From NCBI GenBank assembly GCA_963969395.1, contig OZ017798.1, positions 12,702,173-12,766,172 on the forward strand: DNA of 64,000 nucleotides. Reading direction: 5' to 3'. Position 1 is the first letter of the stretch; each line of letters starts with the position of its first letter. The notes beneath the pieces were generated by a model. The model had not been told where the DNA came from, did no database searches, and was given only the letters and a program-made list of their open reading frames with translations. Shown one piece after another: positions 22,702 to 33,303 of this stretch. A program made the translations under genes and the position numbers. This DNA comes from Pseudoscleropodium purum. Taxonomy: Eukaryota > Streptophyta > Bryopsida > Hypnales > Brachytheciaceae.

Positions 22702-25340
22702 TTATTGCGACGCCTGAGTCAACTCGGGACTCTTTTCTTCTTCGATCTTCACTTCCTGGACAGTAGTCAAATCATGGAAGCTCTTGGCGTTGGCCTCAGC
22801 ATGCGCAGCGGCCAGCTCCGAATACTGGTCTGCAGACTTAGGGATGAACGCGCCTTCGTCGCCCTTCAACTCTCTCAAGAGCTTAGCTGGATTCCCGGCC
22901 CAGATCTGCTCAGACAAAAATACAACCATTCACCCACATGTGCGTAGAGATTTTGATTTGTACACAAAAACACGCTGCAACTATTTATACCAGCGGCTAA
23001 TCGCAAGTGTCTCTACCCCAAATAGAAATGTAAGATTTGCATGTCTCTTTCCATACAACTCTCACTGGTTGAAAATCTCTAAAACCCAATGTAACAATCT
23101 TAAAATGTCACTCTCCCTATAACCACATGATACAGCTCTATTAGACATTAGAAATTCATTCTTTCACACGATGGACCCCAAGAAGCTACTATTGCTTTAA
23201 TCACATGACTCATTTTCAAAGAGTATCAGAATCTCAAAATTTCCAAACCCATAGCCTAGTGTCTCCCTTCTGGTAGAGACACTACACAACAAAGTTGGAT
23301 ACAGTCCGAATTCCAAGAAACTATAGACTGGAAATGTAAACAAACAATAGGGTTAATGAGAAAGGAAAGAGAAAAAACCTGGCCAGCAGGAATTCGGGTG
23401 TTCTTACTGACCAACGCTCCTGCGGCAACAAATGCACCCTGTTCTACAACCACACCGTCCAAAAGGGTGGCACCCATTCCCACAAATGCTCCGTCCTCCA
23501 CAGTGCAAGCATGAATCACTGCGCTATGCCCTACAATCGTCTCCCACGCACATCGTCAGTTGACATGAACCCTCACTCCAGAAAATGTACTGTTCCAGAG
23601 TGCGCGGTCTTCAAAAGAGTCCTGGTTTGACTGAAAAAACGAAGACAACAGACACCGTGTTTCATATTGTCACAAACGCTCACCTATGGTGACTTTGTTG
23701 CCAATTACAGTAGAGGCATTCCCACCAATAAAACGAGATCCACCAACAGTCACTAAAGAGTGATCTTGAATGTTCGTTTCAGAGCCAACTCTTATGCTAT
23801 TTGTGTCCCCTGCCACAACATTGCCAAAACTCAGGACCATACATCATATTTCGCGAACAGATTCCCTCGCATTGTTTTGTTGATGAAGACCAACTGATGA
23901 TCATCCTTGATAAACCAACACAACGTTTACCAATACAGGAAAGAAACGGAAAGACATAAAAGTACTAAGGTAGGAGGTTCTAAAAGCGCACAGGTCCTAA
24001 AATTGTCCACCTCCTCAAATGTACTCTATGGTATTTGTACATGTTGCTTATTTTCAAGCTTCAGCAATGTACAAACAGTGTACATTATAGAAGGTGGGCA
24101 ATTCTAGAGCCATGTGCCATTTCAACTTCAAAATTTCATAACTAATTCTACAAAGCTCCAATAAATATGAAACAACTTTCCAATTCCACTTGTCTTTCAA
24201 GGAAAATTTACTGAATATTTTTTCAAGAAGTTTCACCTCCCCCAAAATCAGTTCCAGTTCTTAAATGGTCGATTAATGGACCTCCTACCTTATGAATTAA
24301 TAAGCTGACAGCTCAGATAAGATTCATTCTAACCTTCCTTCCATGCAGAGATAAGATCGCTTACCCCTCAGCACACAGCCATACCAAATAGAGGATTTGG
24401 ATCCAACTTGAACATCACCGACAAGGGATGCACTAGGGGCAACAAATGCATCTTCAGCAACATCGGGCTTCTTATCAAAAAGATTCATCGATGGCCGATG
24501 CCTCGTCACTGCTCATCGAGAATATAACAGCATAGGGGTTAGCTGAGAACATCTTAGTCACGTTGTATAACAATTTAATCGCTTCGAACTCCTTTTGCTC
24601 CTGAAAAGGAATGTTTGTGTACCAGCTTGCATGATAAATTGGCCTACATGAGACCAAGACTTAACTTGCTACGACAATTCAAGTAGAAAACGATTCAGCT
24701 CTGCTAGAGTTATTGAGAGAAAACACTGAGGACGACTGAGTGGAAGGGAGTGCTCATCATTCCATGATAGTGCGTCGCCTCGTAGATCACGTGAATGAAA
24801 ATTTCTCTAGGAAGTAATGAGATACAATTTCACCTCCCCAAACCCTAAAACGAATTTGTCACCCTACATTCATACCTCCGCTCGAATTTTTCGCATAATA
24901 AATGGAAACAAAGACCACGGTAGTAATCCGCATGTGAGATCTCTGTAATGAGAATATGAATGCACATCATGGACGAAACAACCACTGCAAGACGAAGCTA
25001 GCGCGACACTCCTCAATCTCAAGCAAGGTAAAAAATTAAAAAAGAACACAGAACTCAGTTGTTTCCGATTCTCGAGCTAGCTTTCTTCACCACGACGTCA
25101 TCACCAAATAAAACCCGCCAAATTACGCTAATCCGCGAAAGCTGTCCAGCAAAACAAATCAGAGACACCAGAACACTAATTCCAATCCTCTCAACAACAT
25201 TGGCCCCAATCGAGTTATCGCAGGCACTCACATTCCTCCCGGAACATATATTTCCCCTGCAACCTGCATCCCGCGCGGTCCAACGCCTGTCCCGTCTCCC
25301 GAATCCAAAACCCTACGGTATACAAAGCCCTGGTAGCCAT
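22702..25340 (-). CDS. Gamma-type carbonic anhydrase (complex I gamma-CA family)
   Basis: Five exons: 25340-25232, 24508-24365, 23809-23684, 23530-23379 and 22905-22702 (735 nt, 244 residues). All phases join. The product starts MATRALYTVGFWIRETGQAL, then RHRPSMNLFDKKPD, and continues with the left-handed beta-helix hexapeptides (FVAPSASLVGDVQVG, SSIWYGCVLRGD, TNIQDHS, CTVEDGAFVGMGATLLDG, NTRIPAGQIWAGNPAKLLRE). Order and length match plant gamma-CA1-3, which form the matrix-side carbonic anhydrase domain of mitochondrial complex I. The N-terminus resembles their matrix-targeting region. Two zinc-ligand histidines are present (His128 in GHSA, His133 in VIHAC), but the third, expected in a 'VHV' context at residue 105, is threonine (VTV). 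A nearby His101 is unusual. The protein may therefore be structural rather than catalytic, as proposed for the gamma-CA-like subunits. The C-terminus ends in a Glu/Lys-rich tail. The last intron's donor (CAG then GTTTTT) is weak but keeps phase. Confidence 0.93.
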
Positions 25341-27205
25341 GACCTCTCCACTTGGCCAAAACAAGAAGTAATTGATTCCCTGGAGTCAGCGAAAGAGGAG
25401 TGAGTAAGCTTAGCGCATGGATCCCCTGTAAAGAGAACGACACGGTTGATTCCAAGTAGCCACCGTGGTGGCTATAGCGATCGGTGATGGTGCTTGGCTG
25501 CGACAAAAATGGCTGCCGCAGCGACCATTCCAAGGGGAACAGAACCTGATGGATGGATGAATGAATAATGAACGATTGGAGCACTACAGTACTAATGTAA
25601 TGTACAGTCTCTACTGTACTAGTAGGGGACGGAGTTTCTCCGTTGGTAAAATTGGATGAATATCGTTCCACTGCACGGGATCGAAAATTCGACCCCTTAT
25701 TTTGTGCAAAGCTCATTCTTCACCACCGGTGGGGAGGACTCGATGATTTAGGTTTCGCCAAGAATTGAACCTCGTACGAACAGTCACATCTGCTACTTTC
25801 AATGCATACCGGTATAGGGAAGAATGTTGAGGATCTTATATTTCTCATGAAGGAAATCGAAAATCAACTATTTCAACTGAAAAAGAACAGCACAATTTTT
25901 GAACTCTTTGTCAAGAACGGAAATGGATGATCAAGGAACATACAATCAGGGAGCTTCAATTGAAAGGAGAGGCTGGAGGAATTGGGTTGGTGCACATAAC
26001 TATATCCTGTGCAGGCATTTCATTAGAAGATATTCAAACTTCAAAACTCACTTACAAAAATCATAATGTGAAGAATCATGCCAATATACATGCATTGAAC
26101 CAAAAGTTTGTTTCACATTAATCCTAAAGTACAAACTTGTGTGATATTTTTGTAACGTAAACTTAAACAGTCAAATTCTTGTTTACATTTTCGCATATTT
26201 TTGCTGATATATTACTTACCTCAATTACATCAAATTGGTTGAAAGGAAAATGATTTAAAAAAGAATTCAAGCATTAATTTATATGAATGAAACTGAAGTT
26301 ATGTAGGCAAACCATCACCCTGAAACACCCTGTTTCATCATCTAAGTATGGATTGTGGCTTACTCAGGGCTCAAGGATTAGCTTAAGTCCAAGACCTTCA
26401 CCAACAAACATAAAGGATGTTCAGGATGTTCAGGAAAGACATAAAGGAATCAGATTCTATCAACAAGTGAAGGGGAAGCATAAACATCGGTTCAAGCAAA
26501 TCCCGATGTCAAATCGTCTACGAAGCATGATAAGTTACAAGTCACAATAATATATAAATGATCAAATTACAAAAAAAGAGCAGAGCTGATGCATGTTGAG
26601 CACCGATTAATTACGCGGGAAAAGAAGGCTCAAAATGTAGAAGCAAACTCATCCTTAGATTCCAGACTCAACTCCTGGCAGCTTCACCAAATCTCACTGC
26701 AACAGCAACTTACTGTCTTCCCTTGTTTCACCATATTTTCCAACCTTGTAGAAGAACAAAGCCTCCCAAACTCAGAGAGACTTTGCATAAACAAATCATT
26801 GAAAGACTCAATTAATAGCATTACTTCACCCCATCAGTGCAGAAGGTGTCATAAACTTACCTATATGAAGTACTCTTTCCAACTTGAACGTCAATCATAA
26901 ATCATAAAATCCAATTACTGATGGTGAAATCTTTACATCATGGACGGCATTGTGGCAGTAATCAATAGAAGTGCCACACACAAACTTTTTTGGCACTCAC
27001 CCTGATTGTCCTGTGTCTTCCGTAACGATACCCATGGTTTTCAGAGTTGCCTCCAAAAGAATTTACCGAAGGAGACTATCCGGCATTAAACTAAGTTGTT
27101 TGCAACCAGTCATGGCCAAAAGAGCCTTCAATTGAAATCAATACTGAAGAGAGATATGCAATCGATAAATAAAAACTAATACAAACAGGAGCACTACAAT
27201 TGTTG
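25341..27205. other. Spacer between gamma-CA and TAXIMIN genes
   Basis: The first 400 bp are the gamma-CA promoter and leader side. A minus-strand open frame at 25228-25716 crosses the true first exon in another frame and is a shadow. 25900-26900 has open frames without known domains. A 10-bp tandem doublet (AGGATGTTC twice, 26416-26434) was noted. 26900-27205 is likely the TAXIMIN 3' untranslated region. Confidence 0.4.
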
Positions 27206-27742
27206 TCAGCAAGGAATTTGCTTCGTGAACCACCTGATGACTTTGACAGGGGCTTTAACGAGACTCAAGGCAACGTTCGCAATACCCGCGCAGCAGATGA
27301 AGCAAGGGCAACAGCATCCTAGAATCGTCCTGCACAGATGACATAGATCGTCAATAGCAGCTACGGCGTTTGCGTTCTATGAATTTCCTGACCTAGACAA
27401 CCAGCCTCCAGAGCTTCATACGGGAACGAATTTTCAAAAACCGAATATGATACGCCTTTCAAAAAACCCTGGCAAGGAAGAATCGCGCTAAAACATGTCA
27501 AGTAATTCTACGAAAACTTCCTAGTATCCTTTCTCAAATTACAATTCACGTGCATTGCAAATACGCGCTTATCACAATTTAGGCACAAACGTGTAGCATT
27601 GAAACGACTTGTGAACGGCACAAGGTGCGGAATACACTTACGCAATCACCCATATCACCATGCCGATTAGCGAGAGCACCGCGGCCACCAACATAAACGG
27701 GAGGCCAATGAGAAACCCGAGGGGTCGGCAATCATCGCACAT
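27206..27742 (-). CDS. TAXIMIN-type small cysteine-rich membrane peptide
   Basis: Two exons, 27742-27642 and 27329-27206, joined across a 312-bp intron with donor GTAAGT and acceptor TGTGCAG (225 nt, 74 residues). The product begins MCDDCRPLGFLIGLPFML, has a hydrophobic segment (about residues 8-34, ending IGMVIWVIA), a cysteine cluster LGCCCPCFICCAG (about 37-49), and the C-terminus VKAPVKVIRWFTKQIPC. The opening DCRPLGFL-GLPF, the I-WV/IV stretch before the cysteines, and the closing KAP--V--WFT-QIPC are the conserved frame of plant TAXIMIN1/2. TAXIMIN was described as a conserved plant peptide linked to jasmonate-responsive alkaloid metabolism and to organ separation in Arabidopsis. It acts through the secretory system and plasma membrane, but its mechanism is not settled. 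Neither exon exceeds 45 codons, so ORF-length gene finding would miss it. It was identified by motif. Confidence 0.92.
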
Positions 27743-28344
27743 CTTGACTCCACCTTCAACCCGACTAAAATTCAAATTCTCGAACTCACGCTTCCGCAAT
27801 CGCTCTCACTCCGGATAAATGAAATATGCACAACGCAGAATGAAATAACACAAACGCTTCGAATCGCCCCCCTTCCTCCTCTTCACCTGACCGTAAGTTG
27901 AACCACCACCACATCCCAGCTCCGACTATAAACCAAACGTCCGTGATCACCACCTGAAGTAGAAGTCCCTTTCACTCCTTCTCTCGTGCGCAGACAATAA
28001 TGTAGGTCTCGTAGATCAATTGCGAAAAGGAAGAAGTCAGTCAAACGATTCGTTGTGGTAGAACGCGCCGTCGTCGCGGTTGACGGAGAAATCCGCAAAT
28101 CTAACAAGTTCCGAGCGCCGCGACTTCGTTTCTCGAGGAGACTCCCCCTACACGATGCAGCGTGGGAGACAGGACGACGAAACTGCGGAAGCGCTTGCGG
28201 CGGGCTACGGTACTTTGCGGTAGAAATTGTACTGACTGGTTGGTCCTTGGAAGCTGGGTACCCCCAGAACCGCCACTTTCTGCTACTGTGCTAAGTTACT
28301 ATTATTAGACTTGTTATTATTATTTTCAATTTTTTTTTGGTTAG
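27743..28344 (-). promoter_or_regulatory. TAXIMIN 5' flank
   Basis: A GC-richer stretch up to about 28270 that fits a leader and promoter for the minus-strand TAXIMIN gene. Open frames on both strands (27883-28107 minus, 28055-28294 plus) overlap each other and have no recognisable domain. Beyond 28290 the DNA becomes AT-rich. Confidence 0.35.
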
Positions 28345-28520
28345 TAAGTGAAAGGAGGTTCCAATGCATCAAAGAACAAGACATTTGGATATTATATGCA
28401 AAAGTTAGGAAGGGTCAAAGTTTTTTTGGTAAATGTTTTGAAATGATTTCTTCAACATAGGTATAATTGATTTTTGGAGATGTACACAAAATGACGATGG
28501 TGGTTCTAAAGCATGTTAGA
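28345..28520. repeat. Dispersed repeat G, copy 2
   Basis: Diverged copy of 18470-18640, aligned through AGTAAGTGAAAGGAGGTTCC, CATTTGGATA-TATATGCAAAAGTTA, ATAATTGATTTTTGGAGATG and ACACAAAATGA. It starts right at the edge of the TAXIMIN GC island. Confidence 0.65.
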
Positions 28521-28729
28521 AAATGGACTTACATATGGCTATTACTTTTTACATGGGAGCTATACTTTTACTAGAGATATTTGTGAAGATTCTTCAATAT
28601 AAATAGTATTGTACTAAAAATAGCATTTAGTTCCACTTACACTATAATTGATTTTAAAATGTAATAATTTTTTATTCTTAGATAAATTTGTTTACCAATT
28701 ACATTGATAAGGAGATCCTCATCTTTGAA

Positions 28730-29115
28730 TAGTATTGAAATCTATGTTTTTGGTAAAAATATTCATCTTTTATAAGAAAATTATTGCCTTGAATAGGTCA
28801 TTAGTATAGGTGACATTAAATACAATTTTTGTTGTAAAACAATATTCTTCAAGAGTAAAGAACTATATTTTTATAATTGTAAGTTTATTTTCTAATAAAC
28901 AATATAAACACTATAATTTTTTACCTTTGATGGATACTGTTACTAGCTATACAAATAGAGATTTTTTTTAAAATAGTATTGATATTTATGCTTTTGGTAA
29001 AAACATTCATCTTTTTTAATAAAATTATAGCCTTGAGTAAGTAGCTAGTATGGATGACAGTAAATACATTTCTTTTATTGTATAACAATACACATATAAG
29101 AATAAAAAATATTCT
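28730..29115. repeat. Imperfect direct duplication, period about 245 bp
   Basis: The block with GAATAGTATTGAAATCTATG, TTTTGGTAAAAATATTCATC and GCCTTGAATAGG recurs about 245 bp later as AAATAGTATTGATATTTATG, TTTTGGTAAAAACATTCATC and GCCTTGAGTAAG, then ACAGTAAATAC and AACAATA. A local duplication in AT-rich DNA. Confidence 0.75.
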
Positions 29116-31922
29116 TCAAGTATAAAAATTTATATTTATATCACTTCATTTTGTAATAATTAGCCAATATAAGGACAAATCAATATACAATGATCTACTT
29201 ATAATTTAATTATTTAAAGAAGTGCAAAAAGAGATCTTCAAAGGAATGATGAAGCTATTTATATCCAATCATATAAATGAAATACATAACATTTCGATGG
29301 AAACATGCTCATTCATCCAAGGTTTTCACTTTCATCCAATAGACAACTACTTTTGAAGATTTTATAGCAATTTAACAATTTCATACACTCTAAAAAACTT
29401 GTCAATTAGAATTCCTTCAAATGTATTTGAAAAAATTACTCTTATTTATCATTAGAAGATTAGAAGATTTTTGGAGGTTGGAGAGGGCTGTGAATTCCCT
29501 GATGTTTTTTGACTCTGGGAACTCACCGAACCTGCTACATGACGTGGTAGAACGACTACCACATCATTTTCAATTTTTTTTTCATTTTAAGAATTTAATT
29601 TTTTTTTCTTTTAAATTTTTTTTCCTAACAGCATGGTATTCTTTTTACTGTGGGGAGAACTATATGTAACAGAGGCCTAAAACGGCCCTTCCAAACCCTT
29701 GAAAATCATCTTGTTTTGCCATCAATACAAAGTGGAATTTGGAAAATTGCTTGTTAAACTAATTTTTTCCATTACTACATGATGTAGATGACAATGCAAG
29801 TCTAAAATGCCATATACATAAATATAGAATAATGTGAAATTTACATATAATAAAAAACAAAAATAATATTATTGGATAAAAATTCAAAAGATATCAAAGG
29901 TTGTTGCTTTCAAAAAACACTTACAACTATTATAGCTATTAATAATTTTAGTTAATCATTTCTAACTCCAATGAAACTAGATACTTTCAAAAAATGATTC
30001 AAATATGCACTTGTATATATTTGCCAACTCAAAGACTAGTTCTAATTTCATTTTTCACTATGAAGTGCAAATCAATACTAAAAGACCCAAATTTAAGGAC
30101 TTTTGGAAATTAGAAAATCACCTCATAGTCTAAGCATCCAAAATTCATATGAAAATAAAATATGCCCCCCAAACACAATATTAATATTGCATTCCATGTG
30201 AAAATGACATTATCATATTTCTTATTATGCACTCAAATCAGAATGGTTGTCATTTAATCTCAGATAAAGGGGGGCACTTCCTCCCTTAAGTATCAAATAT
30301 ATTGGAATTCATGCACATATAGACAAAATATAAGAAAACATGTATAGATATGGATATATTAAAATACAAATATATATTTATAAATGAGGATACAAATACT
30401 TGTGAGTATATATGTAAGCACATTATCATAATATCTTTTGGGTCTTCAATTGAACATATCTTCTTTTGCAATTGAACCTCAATCTTGAAAAAATTGAAAT
30501 TGGAAAGGAATCTATTTAAGTGCATTTTTACAACCAATGACTATGCATTCAAATACTATCCCATGTTAAACTCTTTATCATTACATTTATATAGAGCTTC
30601 CTCCTACATAACCAATAGATTAAGGTATAGTAATGAAAACACAAGGTGAATTTTTACCTATTAGAGGTAAAAATATTTGATTCCAATACTAAATTAATTG
30701 TAATATTTAATATGACAACAACCGTAGTTCATAATTAGAATTAATAAGGTTGTGAGTTATTCTACAATTAGATCTACAAACTTTAAAGTGTTGATGGTAG
30801 ATATTGTTTTTAAACTAAAGGAATAGTTTTTAAATAGATAGGCTAATTCAACTAGTTGGTGCAAAAATAATAAGCTCCATCAAAACACCTTTATAATAGA
30901 AATTACACTTAGGGTTAGCAAGTTAGTCCGTTTACTTAGCAGGCTCGCTCAATCCTACCTCTCAACCCTACCTACTTGGCAACCCTCTCCTTGTCCATTT
31001 GTGTTGCCGCATCCTTCTCTTTACTTGTCTTCCTTTGCTCTTGCATGTGGTTTCTTTTTGAAATAATATAGCAATATGTAAGGTTAGGCTTCTTGCAACT
31101 CTCTATGCACAATTAGATTTTGTTTCTTTGATAGGAAACCACATGATTAAAATGTTGTATATGGCGGGATGGGGCCAATAAGGAAGGTGGGAATTTGAGA
31201 GGAAAGAACATTGACAAATTTTTCTTGCCGATGAGAAGCATCTCTTATTTTTCTTTTGATGGTAGTTCGTTATTTTAGGGGTTATTTTAGGGATTTAATT
31301 TGGATCTTTTGTTGTTGTGGCCTCTATACAAAGTTACATTGATGCACTTGTTTGTGGTTCATACATTAGGATAGGAATTGCTGAAGAGATTCCAGTTTTC
31401 AAAGGGCTTACAAACATAAATGTGCATGCTCTATTTCTTTAATGTATCAATTTAGTGAACCTTATACCTTTAAAACCTTATTCGAATACAATTTCACTTT
31501 CTTCAAGCCTGTTCACAACTTATACAATACACTTTTTGTAGGTGTGTTGTACATCCCTTGCTATCTTAAGGAGTTCATCATAAAGATCTTTCATTGCATC
31601 CAAACTTTTGGTTCAGTGTGTGGCATACAAATCTTTTTTACTTGTTATCATAGTGCAATTTTTTTCTAGGTTGCATTTTCATCTAACTAATTCTTTAAAG
31701 GCACTTGAACTTCAGAAGATTGGCAAAATTTACTGTTCTGTAATATTTGGGCCGTATTGTTGGCATTACGAGGACAAGAAGCACTAAGTGCAGCGTAGTG
31801 AAGCTCTTCAAATTCTTGACTACGGAGTACATCAGTAGGAGTGCAATTGATACTGAAGGGTCGTCAAATGTCTGTTGCTATGTATCCAGGCTTGTGCCGT
31901 GCTTCACACCGCCATCTTCAAC
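29116..31922. other. AT-rich intergenic stretch 5' of the B3 gene
   Basis: No gene recognised. 29457-29720 may be a diverged relative of the MITE at 18963-19220. The last 200 bp before 31923 are GC-richer and would be the promoter and leader of the B3-domain gene. A minor point is the pyrimidine-rich stretch at 30950-31060. Confidence 0.4.
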
Positions 31923-33303
31923 ATGAATCCAGAAACCGAGCGGATCTCAAGGCCTTCAAACAGGCAACAATTGCCCCACGTATCTGATGTTCTAATACAG
32001 ATGCAACGCTCGGGAAGCATCCACTTCTTGAGGTCCCTGCCAAAGACAACATTTCAGACTTCCAGTGTCAGTCCAACTGCTGAATTGGTACGTTCATGAT
32101 GTAATCCTTGTTGCAGTTTTCCATGTCAAACGTGATTTCTGTTTGCAATTTGGTGTTGCAAATGAATTCCTTGGCCAGTGCTCATTTTTTGTTTCTTGTA
32201 ATATAGTCACTGCCAAAAGAGTTTGTGCAAGAGAACGACACAAAGATTGAAGAATGGGTCATCCTCCGAGCTCGTTTATCTTGTGGAAGATCCTCAAGGC
32301 CATGGCTTGTGCAACTCAGCTTTAGTTTTGGACCCCTTGAAGCAGTCGAAGTGCGGATTGCTGGTGGATGGCTTACGTTTGTTGCTGACAATCGTCTCAA
32401 GGAGGGAGACTATTTGATTTTCCTTCTCAAGGAGGATGCCAGATCGGAGTTTGAAGTTTACATGTTTCGTGGACCCTGGGGGTATCCATATTTTCCGGAC
32501 GAGCCGGGAGAAAGGTCTGACTCACAGGAAGAAAATGCTTCTGACTCAGGAGAAGAAGAAGAAGAAAATGATTCTGAATATTTTCCGAACGAGGGAGAAA
32601 AGTCTCACCCACAAGAAGAAGAAGAAAATACCAACAATCAGACCCATCTCCATTCTCCTTTGCACAATCAGGAGGAGCACAATCAGACCTTCACAACCAG
32701 GGATATTAGAGAGGGGAATCCTGCATCATTACAACATACCGAAAATCCCCGCGTGTATCCTGGCTTCTCCAGACGACTGACGGCCTATAACATTGCACGA
32801 GCTGGTGGTCAACCTAATTCAGGACAATTTGTGAGTTTCATCTGTGCTAGCAACCTCAATTACTCCGAATGAATCATTCACTTTGCCTGATTGTGATAAG
32901 CCTCTGCTAATTCAGAAGATTGAAAGGTAGTGGCGCATTAATTCATTGAAGTTTGCCTTTTGTCATTTTGGCAACTAGTCAGGACTGCTTAAATTTTCCA
33001 TTCATTTTAAAATTTCCAACTATGATTTGTATCTGCTTCTCTTTGCACACGCAGGAGTTTCCAAGTAAGTTTATAAGGACCCATGGAGGGCAGGTTCGCG
33101 ATTATATCAAACTCCAAGGTATACATGAAAATTCTCGAAATTATGTTATATCTTGTCGTCACAGACCAGGAAAATATCTCAAGGTATACTTCAGCACTGC
33201 TGAATGGAACAGATTCGTGCAGGACAATGGCTTAAAGGAAGGGCACAAGCTTCAGTTTTCACTTGTGGCTAAATCTTACTTTGTGGTTCGAAGAACTTCC
33301 TAG
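31923..33303 (+). CDS. Protein with two B3 DNA-binding domains
   Basis: Three exons: 31923-32087, 32207-32830 and 33055-33303 (1,038 nt, 345 residues). All introns are phase 0, with donors GTACGT and GTGAGT and acceptors ATATAG and ACGCAG. B3 domain 1 spans about residues 35-135: it opens IHFLRSLPKTTF, continues LSLPKEFVQEN across the first splice, then PWLVQLSF, GGWLTFVADNRLKEGDYLIF and FEVYMFRG. B3 domain 2 is at about 264-345: EFPSKFI, YVISCR, LKVYFSTAEWNRFVQDNGLK and EGHKLQFSL. The linker is strongly acidic (EEEEEND, QEEEEN) and contains a duplicated YFP(D/N)E-GE-S module. The architecture resembles plant REM/VRN1-type B3 proteins, which act in the nucleus. Which subfamily, and what DNA it binds, cannot be told from sequence. 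The start is the first ATG after an upstream frame without another ATG. Confidence 0.88.

Noticed and set aside
25228..25716. A 162-codon minus-strand protein near the gamma-CA gene
   Set aside because: It overlaps gamma-CA exon 1 in another frame; the family-matching frame (MATRALYTVGFW...) with splice donor GTGAGT at 25231 explains the sequence better.
14702..27742. PEX4, gamma-CA and TAXIMIN as a functional gene cluster
   Set aside because: They are on one strand but separated by 6 kb and 1.9 kb of repeats, act in different compartments and share no pathway.
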